Assembly: GCA_027946555.1 (NCBI GenBank)
Contig: JAPEVC010000020.1
Location: 62,001-126,000, forward strand
Direction of reading: 5' to 3'
DNA length: 64,000 bases
From: Gnomoniopsis sp. IMI 355080
Taxonomy: Eukaryota; Ascomycota; Sordariomycetes; Diaporthales; Gnomoniaceae
The notes beneath the pieces were generated by a model. The model had not been told where the DNA came from and did not search any database. It saw only the letters and a list, made by a program, of their open reading frames with translations. The position numbers and the translations under genes were made by a program. Positions 47,522 through 60,124 of this stretch are shown one piece after another (positions within the stretch are counted from its first letter, which is position 1; each line of letters opens with the position of its first letter).

Positions 47522-50055
47522 TGTGATGGTTTGTTTGTTTTGGTTGGGTTGAGTTGAAAGTGTTTGTGTGAATGGTCAGAGATGAAGTTGTTTGCAGGTT
47601 GTGTGATGATGGAAGGGGGAAAAGGTCTGGGTTGGAAGTGGGAGAGGTTGGGAGTTTATGTATTGATTTGGATGCCGCGGACGGAGCAGTTGGTCAGCGA
47701 GCGTGCCTGCCTGCCTTGTTGTCCTTGGTCTTTGCGGATACCACCGTTGGCAGTGAGTGACACGTACGCAAATGTCTTGCTTGCCTAAACAGAAACCGCT
47801 TGTTTGCGGTTGCCTCATAGCGACAATGTCTGGCATGTGAGCCAGAAAGTTACGTCATGGGAAGCTGCCACCCGCCATAGAGCACAGAGTACGGAGACAG
47901 CAGGAGGATACTTGGTTTGATACTACGCCTCATGGAGACAAGCAGCAATGGCATCATTGGCTGACAAGTACTGGCAAGACATCTAGACCGTCCGTCCCAC
48001 TGGTAGAGTAAAGCCGAGATACGGCTGCATTGTACAGTAAGAGGATGGTAGATGTGTGACCTCTGACGTAGCTGTGAGAATATGCGCCACATCTGCAAGC
48101 AATGTCCAGACAAAGCGGGCCAGCTAATTTTGACCCCGCGATCTGGCAGGACTGGGCCACGGGCCCCCTTTTTCCCCTTTGACAAGTGCGGCTTACAGCG
48201 GATCAGTTCTTGGAGCGAGGAGTGGGACAATGACGGATCTGTTCCCGTTTTCCCCATGGCACATTCGTTACTGTCAAGGTACTCCAATTTTAGGCTAGAC
48301 ATTCAGCCTCGCCGGAGAGAGTAGATTGTACAGTATTCCGTAGACGCGGCAGATCTATCGCAACGATCTGTGTTACTGCTGCAGGCAGCACAACCACGGC
48401 CTACTTTATTTTGAAGCCGCACGTTTGACCAATCTAAAGGGTCCTGGACCCGATATACAACACCATGTGGCTTAAGCAGATCATTATCAGCCTTACTGGG
48501 TGTCAATTAAGCTCTGATTCTGCCATCTTGTACCAGGTCGGTAGGCGTTTCAAGACGGGCAGTCAAAAAATGACGTTGGGACCTCTCAGCCATTCTTACC
48601 AAAAACGGAAAGGTCCAAGCCCAATAACGCTATTGTATTGGCCCTTCCCAAACAGCTATCATCCCTGCCGGAGCTTTTCACCCGTTGATTTGGAACCCGG
48701 GTGATCCACGATGACGTGCGCATAGTGGGGGAGGGGCCAAAGAGGAACCAACCAAGCTGCTCCAGCCAAGCCCAGTAATTGTTCCTGCAGCTATGTCATC
48801 AGTGCGTCTTTTTGATGTCAACTTTCCCACATCTCGATCTCGCTGCGGGGCCCACTGCAATAGTGGACTACAATCGCCGACCTAGACCTCAGCGCTAGCA
48901 AATCTGCTTGTCAGCCGCACCAGCCACGAGACAGGACGTGAGTGAGTCCGGTCTCAACGGCCCCACGGCACCCCTTAACGCCACAGCATCCAAGGGGAGC
49001 CTCGGCGTCGACACATGGTCTATGGTAATCTATGATCCTCATGCGTGGGGTTGACTTGTCAATGAGATAGCAATACTGATTTTCCCGTGTCAACCTTCAT
49101 TGATTTGGTTAGTCCTGGCCCCGCCGAGCCATGAGTACGGACGCCCCGCTTCCCTCGAGTTGGCCTCTGTATTGTTCTAGGTGGCAGGTGACTGTTCACA
49201 GCCCATGAACACACTCGGGTCTGAACTACCAATGTGTCAGACTTCCAATTCACCACCTAGCCGTCTCAGCCCCTACATAGCAAGTGTCATGTTCCGCCTC
49301 GAAAACAGTCCGTACTGCTTCCTGCTCAGCATCTGCCAGACTCACAGTGCCTGAATGGTGCCGACACAATGAGCTGGACGACAACATCAATGAAGCGGGT
49401 ATCATACAGGTGACAATTATGATACGACGAGATAGGTCACCCACCTTCCATCGCGGGCGTGCTGCGTGCTGCGTTACTTCACTCGACCTATTCTCGCCAA
49501 GGTAGGTAGATAGTCTGCAGGTGTGCCGCCTAACTCGGCATTATATTCGACAGATTACGGTACATCACCACAGTGCAACATACCGTTCTGTACTTCGTGT
49601 CAGATGCGCTCCGGCTTGTCTCGAATCTGGTCTTGTAATGTATTTGTTGCTTTCGCTAATTGTGACATACGCTATGGTGGCTCGACGGACCGCTACTTTA
49701 AACTTATTAGCCGATGACCTCCCGAGGTCGGGATGGCTACTGTGTCAAATTTTGTTCAAAACTCTGGTGACATGCTCCTAATTCAACATTAAGTTTCCTG
49801 CCTAATAGTACGGTACACCGCATACGTGCAGGGATAATTCTCAAGAAGCCAGATGGTGCTTGAAAGAGCTGAACGGACGCCTCTTCAATAATTCACAAAA
49901 TCCAAAGAGTGGAACCTCTGGAGGACTCGCAAAAAGATCCGTGGTTAAATGGGCACTAATGCATGGAGGAAGCATCCGACCCTGCCCTTTGGATGGTTGA
50001 GACATGGAACCCGGATGTAGCCAACACCATAATTCACGATATATTACCCACCCCT
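47522..50055. other. Gene-free stretch
   Basis: The left 300 bases are the probable leader and promoter of the Grg-1-like gene. On the minus strand they show a CT/CA-rich leader and a TACATAAA motif about 135 bp upstream of the ATG. In the rest I see no gene, RNA or clear repeat. Confidence 0.6.
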
Positions 50056-51381
50056 TCATAGATGATCGATTGGTGAAGGTCCAATCCCAATATCTAGGGT
50101 AAATACATACAATGGCTTCACGATCTCGCTGGTCCCATTTCCGGTCAGAACGCTCCGGTACAGCTGATTTACTGGCAACCATAGTCTCTTTTGTGTATCA
50201 ACCCACATGGCGTCAACCCAAAGCAGTCTATTGTCCTGCAAAATCAACTCTACTGTCCCGTTCGGTGATGTTCGCATAACTGACGAAAGATTCGTCAGCG
50301 AGATCCCAGATTGATATTGCCCACCATTGACCTTATGTTTGCCTAGGTAGGTAGATGATTGAAGTGTTCTGAAAATGAAGATGAAAGCATCGGGAAACGT
50401 ACTAGCGTTCAAATCTGTGTTTCCAGAGTAAATGTTACCGTCGGCATCTATTGCTGTGCCTCCTGTGGTTGCCACAGGTGCAAATGGTTCCACATAGTCT
50501 CCCAGACTCCTAGCCACAGTGTCATTATAGAGAGCCTGATCGAGAACTGAAGTGGGTATCCGCCAGAAGCCACCGCTGAGTGGATCTATAATATCTCGTC
50601 AGTACGATCCTGTATGTGGAAGAGTCTAAGGTCATCAACAGCGGCGCAGACTGGCCGATGTTCAGTACCTGCGGCGATGGTCTTAGATGCACGTACGAAA
50701 GTAAAGCCAAACACCGTCAGGAGAAACCTCGAGCTGGTCAACGTGGAAATAAAGGTAACTCCCGTTGGAAAACTGCCTAATGACACCCTCAGCCGAGGCC
50801 GGAAACCACGACGTGGTGAAACGGGAATACTCGAGCACGCGGCGTTGCTCGCCCGTCTTCAGATTCAAAACCCCTATCGCGGCCGCCCCGGCATCAGTCA
50901 AGTAGGCCATGTTTGCATTGAACCTAACATCATCCCAGAGAGTCTCGACAAGCGTAGTGCTGTTCAAAGGGTAAATACGCGCGACAGAGTTGGTCGTGAG
51001 GTTGAAAGAGACCAGCTTTGAGTTTGCGACGCCACCATTGTCGATAACCCAAAGGAGGCCATCCGGGCCTATTCGCTGGGCATTTGGGTTGAGAAAGTGC
51101 AAGTTTGGATCTTGGCTGGGATCACTAGCGTTCCATGAGTTCCATTCCTCGTCAGGATAAGGGACGAACTTTTCATTGACCAGTTCCCCAATATACGGCC
51201 CCGTGGTTCCATCAATATGATTCCATATGATGAACAGACGCCCATCTGGTGTGGTGCTCACGCCAGATGAGGTCGTATTCAGTGTGAGTGCTGTCTGGAG
51301 CCGGGGATCGCTACCTGGGAGCATGTGTGTTGCGATCAGCAAAGGTAATATTAGGAACAGTGGAAGTCGAAGTAACCTCAT
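50056..51381 (-). CDS. Secreted major royal jelly/yellow-family protein
   Basis: Exons 51381-50697, 50585-50403 and 50279-50056 encode 363 aa. A signal peptide is clear (MRLLRLPLFLILPLLIATHM). The mature part shows blade motifs of the six-bladed MRJP/yellow propeller: GVSTTPDGRLFIIWNH, IGPDGLLWVIDNG, DDVRFNANMAYLTDAG, VSPDGVWLYFHPLSG, TAIDADGNIYSGNTDLN and LLWVDAMWVDTQKRLWLPV. The end PLYVFTLDIGIGPSP is typical of fungal members. There are several N-glycosylation sequons. Insect yellow proteins act in pigmentation. The fungal proteins are uncharacterised secreted or cell-wall proteins, so no activity is assigned. The introns (111 and 123 nt) both use GTACGT donors. A TATAAATA box lies about 235 bp upstream (51613-51620). 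Confidence 0.88.
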
Positions 51382-52002
51382 TTTTGCACTTCAATACGTT
51401 GATGGATTGACCAGAATTAGCTTGTCTCGAGATAGGATTGCCATCAAAATAAGGGCAAACTCATGCATTAGGTTCAAAGATCCCTTACAAACAGTGCTCA
51501 ACTATACATTTCGTACCCCGCTTCATATCAGCTGGCGAGTAACTTCACTAGCACATCTGCTTCCAATGTCACATCGGCGCTCACGCCAATCGCAAAAGGG
51601 TCAGATCAAAGGCTTATTTATAGGTGATGGGAATTAACCCTTGGTACAGAATCTCATATTGGAGGAGCTCAACAGAAGTTTTGGGAACATACTAGACTAT
51701 GATTACAGGTGCGACAGCACATTGGCGGTTCGACATTACCTAGGTATGAACACCGCATGAGGAGTCATGAAAGAAAGAAAACACTATGCACGTTTAAGCC
51801 TCAGGGATGTACGGTCGGTCCCAAATTGGTCAAGTGTCTGTCCCAGGACAGGACTTTCGAAAGGGGCTTTCTGATATGGTAGATTGCTTCCGAAAGTACC
51901 ACAGGCGTAGAGCTAGGAGAAGATACGCGGCAAATTGGTTGTATACATTAGATTTGTTCCATAGACTTCGGCCATATTCGTCTTCAGGGGCAGCCCCAAA
52001 AT
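51382..52002. other. Promoter of the MRJP gene and 3' flank of the phosphatase
   Basis: No gene is seen. TATAAATA on the minus strand at 51613-51620 is a plausible TATA box for the MRJP-like gene. Confidence 0.6.
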
Positions 52003-54160
52003 CTATCGCACCAGTCCCTTGGTAACATTCGTCGACTGACCCAGACCCAGGCAGCTCGCCATGCCATAAAACACGTCAATAGCACTGTACACACCCCCAA
52101 ACAGCTCCTGACATGGTCCCATCGCAAAAACCGGCACATCAGTCAAGCTGTGTACGCCCTGCGACTCGCTCACCGGTAACGTCCCATTCACCACAAACCC
52201 GTCGATCGTCTGCGCCGGATTCGCCATATACCCATTCTCCCCTACTTCGACCGCCGGAGTTCGCGGCTTATCCTTGGATACGCGATAGTCCTCCCTGCGA
52301 TCCGGGCTCGCGCCAGCGCCGCTCGCAATCACGTACCGCGGGTCCCAGTTGACAGGGAAATTTGGCCCAGTGTTGTAGCTGACGCCCTCGACGGGCACGG
52401 TATACTGGCTCAAGCCCGAGTTCTGGTATACGCCGATGGCGTCGCGCTTCTCACGTGCCGTGGACTTGGACGCCATGTACTCGGTGTCTGCGGAACCGAA
52501 CACGTCGAATCCGTGCCCGTGGTCGGCGGTGACGAGCACGAGCGTGTCCTCGAGGATGCCCAACGCGCCGAGGCGCTCGATGGTCGCACGTACCGTGTCA
52601 TCGAGCTCGAGGAGATCACCGAGTGCGCGGTCATAGTCGAGTGCGTGCATCTGCTTGTCGATCGAGGCGGCCTCAGACATGAGGAAGAAGCCGGCGTCGC
52701 CCCCGCGCGTGTTGAGGATGTCAACGGCTTTGAGGGTCATTTCCTTCAGCCCGGGGAGATCTTGTGCGGAGGCGTTGGCGCCTGTAGGGTCATTGGTAAA
52801 AGTGTCGAGGACGTCTGTGAAGACATTGCGGTCGAGCCAGACGGGGAGGTTGGATTTGCAGAAGACGCCAAGGGCTCGAGTGTCATTGGAGAGTTGCTCA
52901 AGGGAGGTTTTATTTAAAGCGACAGAGTAGTCTTGTGCGGCAAATTCGGCGTAGTAGTCTTTTCCAAGGTAGGAGCCTGAGCCAGGGAGAAATTGCTCCG
53001 CACCACCGCCGAAATAGACGTCGGGGCTACCAGCGTGGGTCCAGGAATAATTGGTGAGCCCGTGCAGAGCCTGGTCGATCAAGGAGCCGTAGGTATACCT
53101 GGACCGCGTGTGGGCAGTCAGGGCGATGGGCGTGGCGTCCGCGAGGAAAGCAGTTGACACTGCACCCCACGCTGAGCCTTGGACACGCCGAAGCAACTCG
53201 ACAAGAGTCTCGACCTTAGGGTCGTCAAACAAGTCGGGCGACGAGTCCACATAGACACCCATGGCATTTACGCTGCTCTTGTGACCGGAGTACAACGCTG
53301 AGGCGGAATTGGCAGAGTCTGTGATGTAGGTGTCGAGAGAGTGTGTCATCTGGTGGCCCAGCACGGGGAACTTGTCCAACTGCCTGGTGAAGAGGTAATT
53401 AGCGTCTTGTCGGAGCTTGATATGATGATCGATAAGATGTTCAAGAGCAAGTGATGAGGGACCGCAGCATTGTTGCAAGTGGAATCATACTCACATCTTT
53501 GACTGGTATCGCCCGTTGACTGACTTGTGACCCAGAAGCCGCGCTGCTGTGATCATGTTCGTGGTCATACCGTCACCTTGACGGCGTGTCAGCATTGGGT
53601 TTTCCTGTACTAATGATAGTTGACTTACCAATAAACAAGATCACATTCTTCGCCTTCTTCTCTACCGCCAGTGGCCTCACAGTCCAACTCGCTACAGTAC
53701 TCTCACCCCCATAATATCCTAGCGACACCACATACTCGCCTGGCTCATACAGCGCCACGCGACGGTAGATTTTGGATGCCACGTTCACCACACTCGGGGT
53801 TCCCGCCTCCTGCGCAAACAAGTCCTCATACCACGAAAACGTCCAAGTCTCGACCTCAGGCTCCGGCACATTAAAGAACTCTGCGATGGTCTGCGGTGCG
53901 CCGGTACTGTTGTCTGCCTTGGAGATGGTCACTGTGAAGGCGTCATCCGGAACACCGTCATTGAAGGCCTCTGTGCCGTTTAGAGGCGCGTGTACTTCGA
54001 AGCGGATGTCGAATTCTTGTCCCGGGAGACAGTCTTGTTGGTCTGGAGGCAGGATGCAGCCGAGAGTGGGACAGGTACCCAAGCGCTGGAAGAACTGGGC
54101 CGAGGCGGTAGAGAGGAGGAATGCCCCGAGGGCGAGGAGGTTCAATTTCGCCATCATCAT
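52003..54160 (-). CDS. Secreted alkaline phosphatase
   Basis: Exons 54160-53629, 53576-53495 and 53383-52003 encode 664 aa. A signal peptide (MMMAKLNLLALGAFLLSTASA) precedes an N-terminal extension of about 150 residues resembling a beta-sandwich (WTFSWYEDLF, YVVSLGYYGGESTVASW). The catalytic domain begins with the metal-binding NVILFIGDGMTTNMITAAR. It has the phosphoserine site TDSANSASALYSGHKSSVNA and continues with FLMSEAASIDKQMHALD and LVTADHGHGFDVFG, which supply further zinc/magnesium ligands. The enzyme hydrolyses phosphomonoesters, presumably outside the cell, for phosphate scavenging. Regulation is suggested by CCCACGTGGG about 120 bp upstream of the ATG and a TATAAAA box at about -95. 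The three consecutive ATGs leave the start uncertain by up to two residues. A GPI-anchor signal is not evident. Confidence 0.93.
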
Positions 54161-54252
54161 CCAAGAAATTCGGTGCGAAGAAGAACGAACGAGTGAGAGG
54201 GGCGTGAGCCTCTCGAGAACCGCGTGTCTAGCTCATTTTAGGCGGTGGTAGA

Positions 54253-54259
54253 TTTTATA
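54253..54259 (-). promoter_or_regulatory. TATA box of the alkaline phosphatase gene
   Basis: TATAAAA on the minus strand, 93-99 bp upstream of the ATG at 54160, on the promoter-proximal side of the CACGTG palindrome. Confidence 0.55.
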
Positions 54260-54276
54260 CCAGGCTTGAACTTTAT

Positions 54277-54286
54277 CCCACGTGGG
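54277..54286. promoter_or_regulatory. CCCACGTGGG palindrome, Pho4/NUC-1-type site
   Basis: A perfect 10-bp palindrome with an E-box core CACGTG, about 120 bp upstream of the phosphatase ATG. CACGTGGG is the preferred core for yeast Pho4, and Neurospora NUC-1 binds CACGTG, so phosphate-starvation control of this phosphatase is a reasonable inference. Confidence 0.5.
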
Positions 54287-55337
54287 CCAGGCTAGAGATC
54301 GAGTAGGTCGCGTGAGCTACTCCGTAGACTGCTATCTTATTAGTTGAGAGCATTTCGGCCTGCTATATTTGCATACTTGGCATCGCAAAATTGGGATGGC
54401 GACCCGAGGCTACGGGAAGCTAAGTTGAGCACCCCACGTCTTGTGCATCCGAAAACTGCCTGAGGAGGCACCTGTATATCGCTGTGTCGACTGCATGCTT
54501 CAGACGTGAGGCGTATGCCAATTCGGATTTGATCAAGTCGAGAAGACATTTATCGCCATAAACACTCAGAGTATCAGCTTTGATCATCAATGCCTTTTGT
54601 CTTTTGTCTGCCTTTCCAAAATGTGTAAAGAGCATCTCTTTTCACAGCATTGTGCAGCTCTCTGGGGAAAAAGAATAAAAAAAAAAGGGTCAACGTGTCT
54701 TCCATCGGAAACATGATTGGTGGTTGGCAACGTCGAGCTCAAAGCCAAGCCTAATTATCGCGGATGCTGTTCGTTGCCAAGTGACGCTGATGCCTTGGCA
54801 ATACCAAGAGTAGAAACGGGCACAAACGCCGCTGATGAGTGGTCGCTGCAGCCGGAGGAATCACAAGTGGCGTAATTATGAAAGTAGGCAAGTCTGTAAA
54901 CGAGTTCGCCCGAATGGTGCCCAGAAAATGAAAACGGGGGGGGGGGGGGAAAGAAAGGCGGGAATGAGAAAGAGTCGAGGGTGCTGCTAGTCACAGGAAA
55001 AAAGTTCTATTGTAGCCTGGATCTCCGGCGACATATAAATAGTCCCCAGCAATGACGGACCAGATCCACCTGGGTATATACAATGTAGTAAAGAAAGGTC
55101 TTTTGACTAGACCTGGACCGCGAGTATAGCGCGCTTCCCGTATGTGTGTCGACCAACAAATATATACTTTAACACCGTGCGAGGTCATCACTTCGATGTT
55201 TCCAGATAGGTCCAACCTGAGAGACCCTTCATTATCCTTCGTTCCCCGTCATTAGATCGTAACACTGTGTACACCCGACAGAAATAGGCGTACAAGCTTG
55301 ACTTGTATTACTGAGAGGATTGCCTAGCAATCCTCGC

Positions 55338-56571
55338 TCAAGGCCATTGCGCCTGGCCATCATCTTGCAGTTGCTTGGAATATGCGACGTCTTGCACCGT
55401 GTAATTAGTCAACTTCTCGGCCAACTCCTCGTCAGAAATGTCAGTGCTGTTGGAGTCTTGGCGGGTGTCTAAGACATCGCGTAGGACGATGCCATTGGAC
55501 ACTCCAGTCTCGCAGCTCATGTACTGGAAATAGTACTCATGGGCATCGCCGTCAAGTCCTGAGGTGCCAGCGTTACAGCTGGTGTTGGCGTAACCCGTGC
55601 AGATGGCGATCTCATCAATGGTGTAGTCAATGTTGGTGGCCGGACCGGCCTCGAGCCAGTACTCGGGACTGGTATGAAAATATCCGAGGACGATGGGTGG
55701 AAGACGTGGTACAGGGTCGTCGTAGTGGGTGGCCCTGTACTCGTTGCCAGCTTGAGCGGTCACAAACTCCGCGAAGTCGAGGTTTCCCACACGCGGAGAC
55801 CCGACGGTGTACAGGTCACAGGCGTATCTACTTGTCGTTAGCAAGCTTCGCGGCCATGACTTCAAAATTCCGAGCTCGAACACTTACCCGGCGATTCTGA
55901 AATCCACTGCAGCAATCGTGCCAACGGCAGCGCCGAGGGAATGACCGGCTATGGTGAGAGTGTAGTTCGGATACAAGGCATATGCCGCCTCCACATAACC
56001 CTCGGCGTACGTCTTGATTTCCTGCCACGACTCATAAAAACCATTGTGAACGTAGCAGCCGTCGCATTCCGAGAAGGGCGTTAGAATGAAGTCAAAGTCT
56101 GCGATCCAATTTCTGAGATCCGACGAGCCGCGGAATGCGACGACAACCTCTTCTCGTACGTGGTCAACTGCCACGTAGCCCTCCAAGTCGAATACTGTGG
56201 TATTCCTGTAAGAGAAAGGGAGTCAGCCCTGTGAACTCCATAGCCGATAGGGTAGTGGATCGACATACGGCATGACACCGAGGATTGTGGCGCCGTTGGC
56301 CATCACCTCTGGGCAGCCACCTTCACACGTGACCAATGAGCCGACGACATCTTGTGAGTTACAGTAGGCCGAAGCCGAGTACTGAACATAATACTTCATG
56401 TTGTCATAGGCCTCGGTGGAAAGCGTAACGGTGTCTGCATGACGAGTCAATTAGGCAAGCTCGTCTCAGAATAGAATCCAGACAAGGGCACTCACCATCG
56501 CGAACCTCGAGAGGTGACGCCGCTACCAAGGCAGAGGCCAAGGTTAGCGAGGAAGCCACGGAGAACCTCAT
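55338..56571 (-). CDS. Secreted class 3 lipase
   Basis: Exons 56571-56496, 56434-56269, 56205-55888 and 55827-55338 encode 349 aa. A signal peptide (MRFSVASSLTLASALVAA) is followed by the propeptide-like SPLEVRDG. The alpha/beta-hydrolase fold of the fungal lipase-3 family is clear: VVVAFRGSSDLRNWIADFDF, the nucleophile elbow GHSLGAAVGTIAA (Ser), YTVGSPRVGN, HYDDPVPRLPP (likely catalytic Asp) and GDAHEYYFQ (catalytic His). Length and motifs match secreted triacylglycerol lipases and the related feruloyl esterases. Substrate choice between these cannot be read from sequence. Cysteine pairs and several N-glycosylation sequons fit secretion. All three introns are GT-AG and 60-65 nt. Only the first exon, too short to stand out as an open frame, supplies the secretion signal. 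Confidence 0.93.
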
Positions 56572-58683
56572 ATTGATCCTCTCGGAAGTGCCGCAGAACA
56601 GGAAGGGCGAGAATGACCAGGCACTTGCAGATTCAACGGAAAAGGAAGCTGCCTAGAACGCCACGAGGCCACAACAGACGGAGATGGCCTCGACGCGCAA
56701 GGGGCAGACACTGCGACTTATATCGTGCGGCCATGCTGGACCTGACTTGTTGGGAAAACGAGGGAAGGGTGCATCCACGAAGATCCACATTCGACAGACG
56801 GACGTAAGCCGCTGCCCCCCACCTCCGAATCTGCAACGCTTCAATCGAAGAGGGAGCTTCATTGAGCGATTGGGACCACGAAGAATGGGCGAGACAGGCA
56901 AGACTGGGCGACGGTCCAGGATGCAGCCAGGGTCTAGACGAACGCCCGATTCCACTCCGGAGATGGGTCCTGTCTCCACTTCCCCAGATCCAGGTCCCAA
57001 ATGCAGCCTCGTGGCCGTTGCTGGTGGTTGCATCCTTGAATCTCTGGTTCAGGCACGGCCGCCGTGTCGGAGTTTGACAGGACTACTGTCGCAATGAACC
57101 ATTGAAAACTGTCAGCGAGACGCCGGGCAATTCAAGATTGGATGACGTTGATGAAGCTGCCACGGTGTGAGGCGCGTTGCCTGCCGTGCTGGGATGGATG
57201 CCCGATGGAGCATCCTATTCGGCGGCGTATTTCCATTCGGGGATCCTTGGGTGCCAGCAGCGCTGGCAGGCTGGAGCTACGAGAAGACCTTAGCCTCTCT
57301 TGACTCGTCCATCCGGGCAGCTGCCGGGTTACAGTTCCTCATCCACCAGTCATGCGTGCAGATGACGGCACCTGGATGGATGATGACCTCTGGGGAACGA
57401 GAATAATTTGGTGTGTGCGTGTGGCCGCGCGCCAGGGTGTCAGGTGTGTTGCATCGCGGCTACCATAGCAAAAGGTCACTAGTGAATATCTACAATTGTC
57501 GACGTGCCGCGTAACCTGACTGAGGCCGGACAGAGCGCCCACACTGGGTGGCCAGCGGCGGCGACTTGTTGTGTCCAGGTCATCGCGGAGCAGTCGCGCC
57601 GCACGCGCAGCAAGCGATCTCATCTCCCGGGGTCACTTTCGAAGGAATGAAATCTTACGCAGGTGAGATTTGTCTGCCATGTCGGCAGTGACAGACCCCC
57701 CCCCCACTTGGCCCACCGAGAAAATCTAAAACCCGAAGATAAGCCCGACAACCCTTTTGCTCCATCCCGTCATTTGAGCTCGCAATGACAGGGGACTGTA
57801 AAAGCTTGGTGGACGACGAAGCAATGCCATAGTACGGACAGACACACCGACTTCTCAGCAAAAGCCATTACCACGTGGCACCCGGGACGGAGACGGAGAC
57901 ATAAAGCGAGATAGCCACGACGATGTCTTCAGTCAGTCTCTCCGGATGCAATGCAGTGCAGCGCAGGTGCAATGAGTGTAACAACGATAGAGCCTCGACA
58001 CATTAATAAGGAAAGGCAATCCGATTCTGGCAGGAGCAAGAACTGTCAAGCCCCAAGTTGTCGGTGTGTTACATTTGCACGATCCTTGCGCCGGCTTGCC
58101 GTTGCCATTTATATTCCAGTTGCTTTTGCGGTTGCATTGCCGAGCCCTCAGCTCCTTCGTTTCTCTGACACAATTCTCACTTTGGTTCGTCTCGACAAAA
58201 TGTTGGGATTACCGTCCCAAAACATACCCAAGTCCGAAGGCAGTAGCAAATTGCTTGCATTCTGTCTTCTCAAAAAGGGTCTGCCGCCGAAAGACGTTTC
58301 ATTGGACCCGAAAATCAAGACCCACATACAGTGATCCCTTGTTCAGGAATATGAGGATCGGGCACGGCACCGTTCATGGGGCTGCAAGTCAGCGTAACCC
58401 GGCAGGTTCGAATCCCGAACGACATGCCCGAGTGAGGTATGTTACTGCTTCCGGAAGGACAGCGGGCTCACCCGGCATACTCTGTCCCAGTATTTGAATT
58501 GTCGTGCCCGCTCTGTCATCTATCATGATGGATAGCACGGCAATTGAACCTTGAAGGTGACGAACCTTAATATCGACTCGTGGGGGAGGATTATCGAATT
58601 ACAAGGCCAGGCAGCCGAGGATTTCCAGAGCCTGCTACGTTGAGCGGTCTATCCATCGGAATCTATTTGACGAGTGAGACTTG

Positions 58684-58800
58684 GGTGACTATGCCCGAGT
58701 GCGGATCGCAAGAGTGAATATCCCAAGTGTGACTATCTCACAAGCGATGATACCACGAGCGGTGATACCGCGAGATATCATGCCACGAGATATTGGCGAA
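58684..58800. repeat. Degenerate 15-bp minisatellite, about eight units
   Basis: Successive 15-base blocks align without any insertion or deletion. Examples are GGTGACTATGCCCGA, GTGCGGATCGCAAGA, GCGATGATACCACGA, GCGGTGATACCGCGA and GATATCATGCCACGA. Read on + the array stays open and gives five-residue units such as AMIPR, AVIPR and DIMPR. Stops close on both sides, so a gene is not supported. Confidence 0.7.
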
Positions 58801-59929
58801 AATTGTGGGTGTGTACCTTAGGTAGCCGTGCGAGACAGTGGGCAGTATAATGCTTCCCCATTACTTTTTTTTTTTGGAAACTTTGACAGACTCGACGCCA
58901 TCATCCTGCCATTTCACGGCGCTTCAGCTAGACGTTGACACTCTTTTTCTTTTGACATTTGTGCAGAAGAAATGTTGTGACGCGAGGCCTAACAAGGGGC
59001 CAAAATGTTCATTTCTGCTTCCGGACAGCTGTGCGACGGCGTCTAGGCAAATTTGCCCTAGAAGTTTGGTGAGCGGGCCGAAAGATCATCAGGGGAACCT
59101 GGCAGATATCCGAGGGGGACCCGCAATCGCGTGCACCTGATCAGGCGTCTGGGAGTTCATCCCAATTATTCACCCACCCAGTTGGCCTTGGCCTAATCTA
59201 GCACTTGCCTACTTCTATACAGTCCCTAGCGTGATGTAAATAATTGATGCATTGAACTAATACTTGGTATATAGTGCTAGGTATGTACTATGTAGTTGGG
59301 AATCCAGCCACACATCTTATCTTGACTAGGTACAATGTTTGGGCCACAATGGCAGGACACACCACCTCTACCAAACATTGACAAACATGAAGTCTGGACG
59401 AACCGTATTATCGGTGCTCAATCCAACATGGCAATCCCTACAGGAGCTGGAGATCCTTCTCCAATCCCTCTCAGAGCTGAGTCGCATCAACGAATAAGCT
59501 TATATGGCGTAGCCGGCTTGGGTAGCATACCTAGAGACCTAGGTAGGCATACAGACCTGACAGAATACTACTCGGTGCGTTTCTTGCCATGTAATCATTA
59601 TGCGCGTTATACTCAGGTGGTCTCCTTGCACAAGTCTGTTGTCTCAATTTGAACGACTATTGATTTGCTTTATCAACGTGACATTGGGTAGACTCGCTTG
59701 GCAAAGCTGCAGCCGTTCCACATGTGATGTCTCACTGTTGACCTGTTCGTCCGCGGGCACCTTACTTTTCGGACCAGCGGGCCCCTCCTCACGCTTGTTG
59801 TGAGGGGAGCCTGTCAACGACAACAACTCCTACGACCTGCCACTGTCAGTCAGACTACCGGGGCATACTACCGAGCTGGGCAATGCTACCCCGTCCCACG
59901 CACGGGCTCCATTGATCTACTAGGCTGTC

Positions 59930-59951
59930 GGCTTCGACCAGGCTTCGACCA
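59930..59951. repeat. 11-bp direct tandem duplication
   Basis: GGCTTCGACCA occurs twice head to tail, without mismatch, about 350 bp upstream of the beta-glucosidase ATG. Confidence 0.8.
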
Positions 59952-60124
59952 GGTCCCTCCACACTATACTGTGTAAATTTCCCCAAAGACATAGGGGGAT
60001 CTGAATATGGTACCACAGCAATCTGTGGATACGACGCTCTTCTCAAATTTCGGCCACTCGTTCGACTCGCTTACTGCCCTCGGGGTCCGGTGCCTAGCAT
60101 TTTGTCAAGTGACTATCTACTATG

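Larger units (their letters stand above)
54161..55337. other. Phosphatase promoter and lipase 3' flank
   Basis: Apart from the TATA and CACGTG sites I see no gene. An A run (near 54675) and a G run (near 54937) are simple homopolymers. Confidence 0.65.

Noticed and set aside
47022..47557. Plus-strand frames over the Grg-1-like gene
   Set aside because: They are shadows. The minus strand carries the family hallmark, a clean intron and strong codon bias.
59335..59652. 105-codon ATG frame between lipase and beta-glucosidase
   Set aside because: No recognisable motif, no splice extension and no neighbouring support. The length is possible by chance.
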